Below, piece by piece: positions 53,646 to 61,131 of a stretch of DNA of 61,131 nt. The notes below the pieces were generated by a model, which did not search any database, was not told the origin of the DNA, and saw only the letters and a list, made by a program, of their open reading frames with translations. The position numbers and the translations under genes were made by a program. How positions within the stretch are numbered: position 1 is the stretch's first letter; each line of letters begins with the position of its first letter. The stretch comes from an uncultured Eubacterium sp. (GTDB lineage: Bacteria; Bacillota; Clostridia; Lachnospirales; Lachnospiraceae), in assembly GCA_947089855.1 (NCBI GenBank), contig CAMUML010000022.1, positions 1-61,131 on the forward strand, in the 5' to 3' direction.

Positions 53646-55682
53646 TTAGATATCCAGGCACATCGTATATGCGGACCAAATGCACCCCATCAGGTTCGAC
53701 GGACGTTCAGCATCACCAAGCAGGTGGACATGGTCACCCTTGATTGCATTGTACAGCTCCTGGTTGGAGGCATAGCCGACGGAAACAATCACGGTGTCCG
53801 CCTCTACGGCATCTACTGTTCTGTGGATTCCCTGCAAGCTCTGCTCCAAGGCCCTGCCTCGGATATTAGGCTCGTTATACGTGGTAGTCTCGATATAGGC
53901 TTTTCCATCCTCGTATTTCAGAACTTTGGAGTTCTTACGGATATCGACTTTGTAGTAGTCCATCAGATCCAGCAGGCAGTTATAATTCGCCGCAGATAGT
54001 CCTTCAACATTCAAGATGGTCGGACAAGTTTCTACAAGGGTCACCTTTTTGTTCTTCCTCGCCAAGTCGTATGCCAATTCGCACCCGGTCAGCCCACCGC
54101 CAACGATGACGACATTCTGATCCTGGACGTTCTGGTTGCGCAACACATCCACAGCATAGCGCACAGACGGCTGATCGAAGCCGGGCGTGGGCAGCTTCCT
54201 CTCCGTCGCTCCTGTAGCAACGAGGATATCTTCGTACCCGTCCCTGTTTTCCGGCTTGAATTCTGTGTTCAACAGTACGTGTACGCCTGTGTCCTTCATC
54301 TGCTTGCGGTACCACTCGATCAGTCTACGGTCGTCGTCCTTGAAGTCAAAGGCTGCGGCCGCAATGAAAATTCCGCCCAGCACATCGCTTTTTTCGTAAA
54401 GATCGACGTCATGGCCCCGCAGGGCGCAGACTCTTGCCGCCTCCATTCCTGCAATTCCACCGCCAACGACGGCGATTTTCTTTTTCGTATCGGCTTTGGT
54501 GATATTGTAGTGGTTTTCCATACCACACCGTGGGTTCAGAGCACAGGAAATATCCTTCAGTGCCATTTTCTCAAAGTCGAACTGGGTGATGCGGGCGAGA
54601 CATCCGAAGTGGCAGGCGATACAGGGACGTATATCGTCGAGTTTGTTTTCCCTGAATTTGTTCACGATGTCCGGATCCGCCAGTTGGGGGCGGCCCATGC
54701 CCATCATGTCGATCTTACCCTCTGCAATAGACCGATCCGCCAGAGCGGGATCGTCAAAGCGTCCTGCGCAAATAACGGGGATATCCACTTCCTTCTTAAT
54801 GAGAGCGACGTCCTCCAGGTTAAGCGCCTTTGGCATATACACCGGCGGATGAGGCCAGTACCATGCGTCGTAGGTTCCATTGTCGCAGTCCAGCATATCG
54901 TAGCCAGCATCCTGCAACAACCTGGCGGCTTTCTTGCTCTCCTCGTAGTCCCGCCCGAACTCTTCAAACTCCTCTCCCGGAACGGCTCCCCGGTTGAACG
55001 CCTTCGTGTAGCTCTTAACCGAGTAGCGCAGCGAAACGGGGAACTCCTTCCCGCACTTCGCCTTGATAGCCTGCACGATCTCAGTAGCAAAGCGCAGCCG
55101 GTTCTCCAGCGAGCCGCCGTATTCATCCGAACGCTTGTTGAAGGAGGAAATGGCGAACTGATCCAGCAGATACCCTTCATGGACCGCATGAACTTCGATA
55201 CCGTCAATCCCGGCATCCTGAGCAGCCTTCGCCCCGACAGCGAACCACTCCACGTACTGATGGATCTCCGCCCTGGACATCTCCCTCTGCACTTCCCTTG
55301 GATCCCACACATTCGGGAGGACAGAAGCCGCCGGTCCTCCTGGCGTACCAGATCTTCCCGACATAGCTGAGATCATGACGAATACTTTCGAGCCATACTT
55401 GTGTACGCCGTCTGCCAAATACTTCATGTTCTTGGTGTATGTGGCGGGATCGTTTACGATGGAGGGCAGAAACTCGCCCGGCGGAATGGGAGCAATCCCG
55501 GTGATGATTAGCCCGGTACCGCCCTTTGCCCGCTCAATATAATAATCAGCGCCATCCTTGGTGTACGAGGCGTCGTGGTTCATCATACGGGCGGAGAGCA
55601 CGCCCATCGGCATCAGTGCGACCCTGTTAGGAATCTCCACACCGCCGATTTTTATGGGTGAAAACAGATGATTGTATGCCAT
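53646..55682 (-). CDS. Old-yellow-enzyme/2,4-dienoyl-CoA-reductase-like flavoprotein
   Basis: A 678-residue multidomain enzyme. It has an N-terminal FMN TIM barrel (HLFSPIKIGGVEIPNRVALM), a cysteine cluster for an iron-sulphur centre (CIACHFGC around residue 355, with a further Cys ~15 residues on), and an FAD/NAD(P) domain (AVVGGGIAGMEAARVCALRG). This is the layout of 2,4-dienoyl-CoA reductases, BaiCD/BaiH-type bile-acid reductases and related NADH-dependent reductases. The substrate cannot be assigned. GGAGG precedes ATG 55682. The gene is visibly GC-richer than its neighbours, which suggests transfer. Confidence 0.88.
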   Translation of the reverse strand: MAYNHLFSPIKIGGVEIPNRVALMPMGVLSARMMNHDASYTKDGADYYIERAKGGTGLIITGIAPIPPGEFLPSIVNDPATYTKNMKYLADGVHKYGSKVFVMISAMSGRSGTPGGPAASVLPNVWDPREVQREMSRAEIHQYVEWFAVGAKAAQDAGIDGIEVHAVHEGYLLDQFAISSFNKRSDEYGGSLENRLRFATEIVQAIKAKCGKEFPVSLRYSVKSYTKAFNRGAVPGEEFEEFGRDYEESKKAARLLQDAGYDMLDCDNGTYDAWYWPHPPVYMPKALNLEDVALIKKEVDIPVICAGRFDDPALADRSIAEGKIDMMGMGRPQLADPDIVNKFRENKLDDIRPCIACHFGCLARITQFDFEKMALKDISCALNPRCGMENHYNITKADTKKKIAVVGGGIAGMEAARVCALRGHDVDLYEKSDVLGGIFIAAAAFDFKDDDRRLIEWYRKQMKDTGVHVLLNTEFKPENRDGYEDILVATGATERKLPTPGFDQPSVRYAVDVLRNQNVQDQNVVIVGGGLTGCELAYDLARKNKKVTLVETCPTILNVEGLSAANYNCLLDLMDYYKVDIRKNSKVLKYEDGKAYIETTTYNEPNIRGRALEQSLQGIHRTVDAVEADTVIVSVGYASNQELYNAIKGDHVHLLGDAERPSNLMGCIWSAYTMCLDI

Positions 55683-55711
55683 AGATACCTTCCTCCTATT
55701 CCTTACTATTT

Positions 55712-55831
55712 TTAGAGTTCTTCTGGAACATGGTCAAGGTTCTTCTCCACAGTGACCCAGTTCCCCTTGAACATGAGCCAATTGCACAGGATGGTGACAG
55801 GCAGCAGCAAGAGGATAAATACATCCTGCAT
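55712..55831 (-). pseudogene. C-terminal remnant of a membrane transporter
   Basis: A 39-codon frame encoding one hydrophobic segment (VFILLLLPVTILCNWLMF) and a short acidic tail ending VPEEL. An in-frame stop lies just upstream of the ATG. It looks like the last membrane helix of a permease, cut off from its gene, between the two catabolic genes. The family is not identifiable. Confidence 0.5.
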
Positions 55832-55970
55832 AGAGGAAACCTTTTCAAAAAACTAAATTTGTATACGACCGGCTTACAACAAGCCGGAGGCTACCGGGGT
55901 TTTACCCTGTTGCCGGGCCTTTTCGGGTTTATCCGGCATCCTGCATCTTCGGATACCACGTTTGATATTT

Positions 55971-57140
55971 TTACGAATGGCTCTCCAGCCACCTCACCGC
56001 GCAGTGGGCCAGACTCCCGGCTCCAATGGGACAGACGTCCTCATTAAACCGAACCTTGGGGTTATGGGCGGGCGCGTCTCCGCGCTCATCCATGTACCCT
56101 GCGGAGAGATACATATAAGCGGTCGGGACCCGCTCCGCCACAGAGGCAAAATCCTCCGAAGCGCTGGCGGAGATGCCAGGAATGGGCGTCAAGCCGGGGA
56201 TGTCCTGCTCTTTCATATAGCCCACCATCTCATCAGTGAGTTTGGCGTCGCAGATCATAGGCGGTACCTCAGAAATCATCTCCACCTCCACCGAGCCGCC
56301 GTAAACTTCGGCTGTCTTCGCAGAGGCCTCTTTCATCCGGCGCACGAGCAGCTCCCGGCTGGCCTTGTCATTAGAGCGGATGGTACCCTGCAGCACAGCG
56401 GTATCCGGGATGATGTTGGCTGCGGAACCGGCTGAAAAATTCCCGACGGTTATCACGCAGGACTTTCCTGGATCCACTTCCCGGGCAATCAGAGCCTCCA
56501 GGGCCAGATAGATGTGGACGCCGATGTTGATAGGATCAATAGCGTTCTGGGGATATGCGCCGTGGGACCCCCGGCCTCTTACCGTGATCCGGAAGCCGTC
56601 CACAGAATACATCATGGTCCCGCCGCTGTTATACATGAAGAGTCCTAAGGGCATGCGGCCTGATCCCACATGAAACGCCAAGGCTGCGTCCACGCCCTCC
56701 AAAATGCCGTGCTCAATCATGTTTTTTGCGCCCTCGAAGGTCTCCTCGGCGGGCTGGAACATGAATTTGACAGTACCCGTCAGTTCATTCTCATGCTCCT
56801 TGAGCATTTTGGCGGCGGTAAGCAGCATGGCCGCATGGAAGTCGTGGCCGCAGGCGTGGGCCTCTGTACCAGTGGGGCATGCGAAAGGTTCGCCGCTCTC
56901 CTCTGCCATGGGCAGTGCATCCATATCCGCCCGGAGCAGCAGCGTTTTCCCTCCTTTGCCCAGGGTGGCGGTAACGCCCTCTCCGCAAGCCTGCGGCGTC
57001 AGTCCACACTTCGCCAGGCGTTCCATAACATAGGTCTGCGCCTTGGGCATATGCAGGCCCACCTCCGCATTGGTGTGAAACCAGCGCCGGTTTGCGACGG
57101 TCTCCTCCCTGAGTTCCAGCGCTCTCTTATAATAGTTCAT
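55971..57140 (-). CDS. M20D-family amidohydrolase
   Basis: A 389-residue metallo-amidohydrolase of the HipO/N-acyl-amino-acid-hydrolase type. The metal ligands are in AHACGHDFH and QPAEETFEGA, a dimerisation domain (RGRGSHGAYPQNAIDP) lies in the middle, and the C-terminus PAHNPKVRFNED is typical. It cleaves N-acyl amino acids or related amides in the cytoplasm. Like the flavoprotein beside it, it is GC-rich relative to the polysaccharide genes, and the two probably arrived together. Confidence 0.9.
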   Translation of the reverse strand: MNYYKRALELREETVANRRWFHTNAEVGLHMPKAQTYVMERLAKCGLTPQACGEGVTATLGKGGKTLLLRADMDALPMAEESGEPFACPTGTEAHACGHDFHAAMLLTAAKMLKEHENELTGTVKFMFQPAEETFEGAKNMIEHGILEGVDAALAFHVGSGRMPLGLFMYNSGGTMMYSVDGFRITVRGRGSHGAYPQNAIDPINIGVHIYLALEALIAREVDPGKSCVITVGNFSAGSAANIIPDTAVLQGTIRSNDKASRELLVRRMKEASAKTAEVYGGSVEVEMISEVPPMICDAKLTDEMVGYMKEQDIPGLTPIPGISASASEDFASVAERVPTAYMYLSAGYMDERGDAPAHNPKVRFNEDVCPIGAGSLAHCAVRWLESHS

Positions 57141-57371
57141 ATACTTCCTTCTTGATCTTCTTTCACTTCAGGCATATTTTTTTTGCTCCAATTGTCCAAA
57201 GTGTACCATATGAGCCAGGAGTAGTCAACGTTAAATCTGAAACCACCACCTATTCATTTATTTTTTATGATCATAGCATCTTTGTATTAGGCTGCATAGG
57301 AAGTAACCAATCATAAGCCACCTCTGCTTTGGTATAATGGAATCCCCTGCTCTGTGTTCCGTTGGGGCTGT

Positions 57372-57530
57372 TTATTCAGCCCCTTTGTTCTGCTTGTCCA
57401 GATCCGGCTTGTACTGTTCCTCGCCTGTCTCAATGTAGAGGATAAAATCATTGATTTTCTTCTCGCTCCATCCTGCGGACCTCAAACCCAAAACCAATCG
57501 TGCATTTTCCTGCATGTTCATTTCGTTCAT
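57372..57530 (-). CDS. Small hypothetical protein (52 residues)
   Basis: This small frame has GGAG five bases before ATG 57530 and encodes a mostly charged protein with SAGWSEKKINDFILYIETGE in its centre. I do not recognise a family beyond similar short proteins common in Lachnospiraceae. It ends inside a hairpin (GGGGCTG/CAGCCCC at 57364-57383). It is plausible as a real gene because of the ribosome site and the codon pattern. Confidence 0.6.
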   Translation of the reverse strand: MNEMNMQENARLVLGLRSAGWSEKKINDFILYIETGEEQYKPDLDKQNKGAE

Positions 57531-57648
57531 GTATGCTCCAATCTCCCTTCCGGGTTATTGCCCGCTGTTCCCTTTGGACAATTATATAATACACCACTTT
57601 CAATGTACTCTCAATAGGTTTTTACATTATTTTTAAAGTTTCTCTATT

Positions 57649-57855
57649 TTAATCATCGCTGACATATTTTATAATGTTTCCGGGTTGCATGTCTAACAGC
57701 CTGCAGATTTTTTCAAGGGCAATGATTCCTACCATTTCCCCATGCCGCAAAGACTGTATTGCGTTTTCTCCTAACAGCTTTTCTTTCCGCAGTCTTGTTG
57801 TATTATATCCGCACTCTTTCAGATTTTCCAACACATCAAATTTATACACAAACAT
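57649..57855 (-). CDS. Small XRE-type helix-turn-helix protein
   Basis: 68 residues from ATG 57855, which has GGAGG eight bases upstream. The sequence contains YNTTRLRKEKLLGENAIQSL and IIALEKICRLLDMQPGNIIK, the pattern of a compact Cro/C1-type DNA-binding domain. It probably acts as a small repressor; its target is unknown. Upstream is the small gene at 57372-57530, downstream the AAA-ATPase-like gene. Confidence 0.75.
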   Translation of the reverse strand: MFVYKFDVLENLKECGYNTTRLRKEKLLGENAIQSLRHGEMVGIIALEKICRLLDMQPGNIIKYVSDD

Positions 57856-57959
57856 TTTCATCACCTCCAATATACCCATTTATATTATACATTATTTTTA
57901 AATCCATTTCAAGGGCTTTACATTATAAATAATGCACAAAACTCATATAATAAAACGCT

Positions 57960-59750
57960 TTATTTTCGGTGTTGATGATTTGCAAAATAACAGTGAATTT
58001 TATGATGGTCCGTACCGTCTTGTTTCCAGCGGTTATATAAAGATTTCACACCTATTATATTCCCTCCACCAATCAATACCCGCTTCCCTTTAAATGCAAA
58101 ACCATACACCCGTATCTTATCCCTGCTGATACCTTTTGCTTCCAAAGAAGCAGCATACTTCTTACTAAGGATCTGCTGGATGGCTGCATCCACAGTAGCT
58201 TCCAGCCCCCCCCGTTCTGTTTTATCGTCATAAACCTTAAATTCCAGGATCATCCCATCATCCCCAGCTTTTAACGGCTCCAAAAGTACGTCATACCTTC
58301 CCAGGCCGCTTTCCCTATTCGACGTAACTACATACCTGCCTTTCAGCTCAACAATTAACCCCAGCACAAATCCATGATAAAAACGTTCCGGCTCCGCTTC
58401 GCAAGAAGGATGCCTCCCAGTATCAAAACTACTGAACGTATGCAATGCAACTTTATTCATATAAAGATTCATCCCCTCCACGTCACCTGCCAGCAAAGCC
58501 TCCACAAAATTATTATAGTTTTTCTTCTCTTTTGAAAACCATCCCTTTGCCATAGCTGCAAACACCTGCTGCGCTTCTAGATTCACTAATGAAAGCGTAT
58601 ATTCCGGTATATTATCCCAGCCTAATTGGTAATGGTCGACTTTTAAATACCCGCTTGCCAAAAGCAGGCCCCAAATAGCATCTTCATCACGATCCAGCTG
58701 GTCAAACACTACATCTTCGTTAATAGCTGCATGGATTGATTTTCCATTCAACAAATCCTCAACTGCCTGCTTTACCTCAACCGCCCCATTCCGTATCAAG
58801 TCGCCTACCAGCTTGTTGGAACTGGTATTTGACCAATAAGCCAAAAGCTCTTTCTCATCTAAAAAATTTATAATTGACCATGGATTATAAATACTCCCGC
58901 AACCCCCAAACCGGTAGCCATCATACCAATACCGTACCTCATCTTCCCTATCTTTCAGCCCAAACTCTTCCAAGGCATGGATCACTTCATCCTCAGTAAA
59001 TCCAAACGCTGCCGCGTATTTTTTCGATGTAGCCGAAACCACCTTTAAATTATTCAGTCCAGAAAAAAGCGATTCCTTACTGATACGTGTAATACCAGTC
59101 ATAACCCCACGTTCCAAATATGGATTGTCTTTCAAAGCACTGCCAAATATCAAACGCATAAAACCAGCAAGTTCGTCCCAATATCCATTGATATAAGCCT
59201 CCTGCATAGGCGTATCGTATTCGTCCAATAAAATAACTGCCTTTTTACCGTAATATTGCGACAGGAATTTTGACAAATAATAAATTGCCCGCGATGCATC
59301 AATATTGTCCATATCCCGCGAAACCCTTTTAAAAAACATAACATCCTCTTCTTCGAGGAACCCTTCCCTTATCAGGAATTTATTGTCAACATATAAATCT
59401 AAAAGCGTCTGGCATATCTTTTTCCTGGCATCAGCAAAACAAACCTCCTTAATATCGGCAAAGCTTAAAAAAATTACCGGATACGTACCCTGCATTTCCC
59501 TGTACGTTTCTTCTGCCCAAATAGACAAGCTATAAAATAGATCGCTGCGGCCCGCATACTTTACAGAAAAAAAATGCTCCACCATACTCATAAAAAGCGT
59601 TTTGCCAAACCGCCTTGGTCGGGTAATCAAGGTAACTTCATCGCCATTTTCCCACCATTCTTTTATAAATTCCGTTTTATCGACATAAAAGTAATTATTT
59701 TCTATTAATTTGCTAAAATCGGTTATCCCAATTGCCACCCGCCTTGCCAT
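57960..59750 (-). CDS. AAA-ATPase-like/PD-(D/E)XK nuclease-like protein
   Basis: A 596-residue protein with a family N-terminus (GITDFSKLIENNYFYVDKT), an ATPase site region (TRPRRFGKTLFMSM), AVILLDEYDTPMQEAY as the Walker B and C-terminal PD-(D/E)XK-like segments (MILEFKVYDDK). This layout is the AAA-ATPase-like/DUF1703 group. Function is unknown; such genes are often multi-copy. The open frame runs to 59852, but ATG 59750 has GGGAGGG upstream. A C8 run at 58206-58213 is in the C-terminal part. Confidence 0.85.
   Translation of the reverse strand: MARRVAIGITDFSKLIENNYFYVDKTEFIKEWWENGDEVTLITRPRRFGKTLFMSMVEHFFSVKYAGRSDLFYSLSIWAEETYREMQGTYPVIFLSFADIKEVCFADARKKICQTLLDLYVDNKFLIREGFLEEEDVMFFKRVSRDMDNIDASRAIYYLSKFLSQYYGKKAVILLDEYDTPMQEAYINGYWDELAGFMRLIFGSALKDNPYLERGVMTGITRISKESLFSGLNNLKVVSATSKKYAAAFGFTEDEVIHALEEFGLKDREDEVRYWYDGYRFGGCGSIYNPWSIINFLDEKELLAYWSNTSSNKLVGDLIRNGAVEVKQAVEDLLNGKSIHAAINEDVVFDQLDRDEDAIWGLLLASGYLKVDHYQLGWDNIPEYTLSLVNLEAQQVFAAMAKGWFSKEKKNYNNFVEALLAGDVEGMNLYMNKVALHTFSSFDTGRHPSCEAEPERFYHGFVLGLIVELKGRYVVTSNRESGLGRYDVLLEPLKAGDDGMILEFKVYDDKTERGGLEATVDAAIQQILSKKYAASLEAKGISRDKIRVYGFAFKGKRVLIGGGNIIGVKSLYNRWKQDGTDHHKIHCYFANHQHRK
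58206..58213 (-). repeat. Homopolymer C8 in the AAA-ATPase-like gene
   Basis: Eight consecutive C on the plus strand at about codon 513 of the gene from 59750. Slightly shorter than the C9 tracts of the polysaccharide loci. Confidence 0.85.
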
Positions 59751-60037
59751 TGCGCCCTCCCTGTTTCCCAAAAACACTTCCATTACCATCATTCTATACT
59801 GCCCCCACAGAGAATGCAAGGCTAAATCCCAACACCCAAATCTATTTTCCAAAAGTATTTTTTACCACTACTTTTACACTAATACAAAACTCCTCCCTGC
59901 ATTTCCTATTTATCATCCATATACGATATAATGAAAATCCCGCAATAGCTGTATATTATCAAACCACAACAGCAAATTTAATTTTCAGTGAATCTGCGGA
60001 GGATAAAACCCAAAAATACAAATGAGGAGGATCACAC

Positions 60038-60958
60038 ATGATGAACACACAGACGCATATTACTAACTACTTAAAATATTGTAAGGGGCAAAAACTGCTG
60101 GATGAAAAAACATTAAAAGCATACCAGATTGACCTGATGCAGTTCCATTCAAAAATAGCAGGTACGGATATTTCTAAAATAACGCCTGGTATGCTGGAAG
60201 ATTATATTGGCAGCCTGCATCTAAATTATAAGCCCAAAACTGTAAAACGAAAAATCGCTTCCGTAAAGGCCTTTTTCCACTATTTAGAATACAAAGATTT
60301 GATTGGCTGGAACCCTTTTTGCAAAATACATGTAAAATTCCGTGAAGCAGCTACACTGCCAAAGACAATACCGCTCCATACGGTAGAAAAATTTCTGGCC
60401 ACTGTTTATAAGCAGCACGCACAAGCCAAAACAGCCCATCAAAAGAAAACATCTCTAAGGGATATTGCAGTTACGGAACTGCTCTTTTCCACTGGTATGA
60501 GGATTTCTGAACTCTGCTCATTAAAAGCTGGTGACGTAAACCTAACCGATAAAAGCATACTGATTTTCGGAAAAGGGGCCAAAGAACGTAAAATACAGAT
60601 TGGAAGTGAGGATGTTATCTATATCCTTACAGAATATAGAAATGCTTTCCTGGATGAAATACAATCTTGCGGGCATTTCTTCGCAAGCCGGGCCAACCGT
60701 GCATTATCTGACCAATCTGTACGCAGGATGATCAATAAGTACACTGCAATTGCGGCTATAGAAATGCATATTACGCCGCATATGTTCCGCCATACTTTCG
60801 CTACAAGCCTGCTGGAAGCGGATGTGGACATCCGTTACATCCAGGAAATGCTTGGGCACAGCTCTATAAACATTACCCAAATATATACCCATGTTGCTAT
60901 GTCCAAACAAAGGGATATTCTTGCAACGAAACATCCTAGGAAGGATTTCCATTTTTAA
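60038..60958 (+). CDS. Tyrosine recombinase/integrase (XerC/XerD-like)
   Basis: The protein has an N-terminal SAM-like core-binding domain (residues ~5-95) and the catalytic domain with R155 (STGMRISEL), H248 and R251 (PHMFRHTF), H274 (MLGHSS) and the nucleophile Y283 (TQIYTH), so all essential residues are present. The 306-residue length fits XerC/D. GAGGAGG lies upstream of ATG 60038, and TATAAT at 59927-59932 may be its -10. It is a reasonable candidate for the enzyme that inverts the two promoters 7 and 34 kb away, but this is unproven. It might instead be the chromosomal Xer or a mobile-element integrase. Confidence 0.88.
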   Translation: MMNTQTHITNYLKYCKGQKLLDEKTLKAYQIDLMQFHSKIAGTDISKITPGMLEDYIGSLHLNYKPKTVKRKIASVKAFFHYLEYKDLIGWNPFCKIHVKFREAATLPKTIPLHTVEKFLATVYKQHAQAKTAHQKKTSLRDIAVTELLFSTGMRISELCSLKAGDVNLTDKSILIFGKGAKERKIQIGSEDVIYILTEYRNAFLDEIQSCGHFFASRANRALSDQSVRRMINKYTAIAAIEMHITPHMFRHTFATSLLEADVDIRYIQEMLGHSSINITQIYTHVAMSKQRDILATKHPRKDFHF

Positions 60959-60968
60959 GTCTAGTTGT

Positions 60969-60996
60969 CTGCTGCACATGTGATATGGTGCAGCAG
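60969..60996 (+). terminator. Hairpin downstream of the recombinase gene
   Basis: CTGCTGCAC (60969-60977) pairs with GTGCAGCAG (60988-60996), followed by CTTTGAAATTTG. It lies 10 bases beyond the stop. Probably a weak intrinsic terminator. Confidence 0.55.
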
Positions 60997-61131
60997 CTTT
61001 GAAATTTGTTTGATAATTAATGTACTACTTAATTAATATTTTGTTGAATTGCAGTTTTAATTTAATAAAAATAATAGATAATACTGAATTATCCGTTAAA
61101 AACTGAATAGATTATTATTTTAACAAATTAT

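Noticed and set aside
53424-53999. Long plus-strand frame overlapping the flavoprotein gene
   Set aside because: Much of it is antisense to a clear gene of high GC content, where long shadow frames are common; the unique part before 53646 matches nothing I know.
54279-55370. Long plus-strand frame antisense to the flavoprotein
   Set aside because: Shadow of the GC-rich oxidoreductase gene; no ribosome site and no family resemblance.
61077-61093. Inverted repeat GATAAT/ATTATC near the right edge
   Set aside because: It looks a little like the switch sites but lacks the ATAACATTTT arm, and the window ends before a partner could be seen.
1-61131. CRISPR arrays, tRNA or rRNA genes
   Set aside because: No regularly spaced direct repeats and no recognisable RNA-gene sequence were seen.

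Overview
The window looks like a chromosomal segment of a low-to-mid GC Gram-positive anaerobe, most likely a gut clostridium of the Lachnospiraceae type. The signs are strong GGAGG-type ribosome sites, wzz-like genes without a neighbouring BY-kinase, DUF1703-type ATPases and Old-Yellow-Enzyme/M20 genes. The taxonomic call is inference. About 50 kb of the 61 kb is two complete, separate surface-polysaccharide loci, both on the minus strand and so read from right to left.

Left edge (1-2302): a LysR regulator on the plus strand, a small P-loop kinase-like gene, and a scar. In the scar the 3' tail of a manC gene is joined directly to the leader/promoter region of a capsule locus, so a third locus of the same design seems to have been deleted here.

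Locus A (about 26.4 kb down to 2.3 kb): invertible promoter, XRE regulator, Wzz-like protein, GT4, Stealth phosphotransferase, a further glycosyltransferase, Wzy, acyltransferase, Wzx and a capsule-transferase-like protein. These are followed by a legionaminic-acid-type nonulosonate pathway (CBS-nucleotidyltransferase, NeuD, NeuB, NeuC, class III aminotransferase, CMP-sugar synthetase, Gfo/Idh oxidoreductase, nitrilase, GNAT, PseA-like amidotransferase, SDR, LegB, LegC).

Locus B (about 52.7 kb down to 26.8 kb): invertible promoter, paralogous XRE and Wzz-like genes, GT2, acetyltransferase and a GT42/DUF115-like protein. A pseudaminate-type pathway follows (PseB, PseC, aldo/keto reductase, SpsF/PseF-like, class III aminotransferase, GNAT, PseI, GNAT), then GT4, Wzy, a GT11 fucosyltransferase, acetyltransferase, GT4, GDP-fucose synthesis (Gmd, Fcl, ManC), another transferase, a flavoprotein, Wzx and a methyltransferase-like gene that ends at a terminator.

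The most notable signal is upstream of each locus. A 325-bp segment is bounded by 27-bp inverted repeats. At both loci it has identical geometry, with a promoter (TTGCAA-N17-TAGAAT) at the same offset. The two repeats of a pair share the same central spacer, but the spacers differ between the loci. This is what a tyrosine-recombinase invertible promoter should look like. As assembled, both promoters point away from their operons (OFF). A tyrosine recombinase gene at 60.0-61.0 kb is a candidate invertase. A second possible layer of switching is six runs of exactly nine C (poly-G on the coding strand) plus one of eight; two of them lie in the first ten codons of acetyltransferase genes. Three copies of a 156-157 bp palindromic MITE with TAA duplications are scattered in locus A.

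Right edge (52.8-61.1 kb): a broken ImmA/IrrE-like gene, a visibly GC-richer island (flavin oxidoreductase, permease tail, M20 amidohydrolase), two small genes, an AAA-ATPase/PD-(D/E)XK protein and the recombinase. I found no rRNA, tRNA or CRISPR array.
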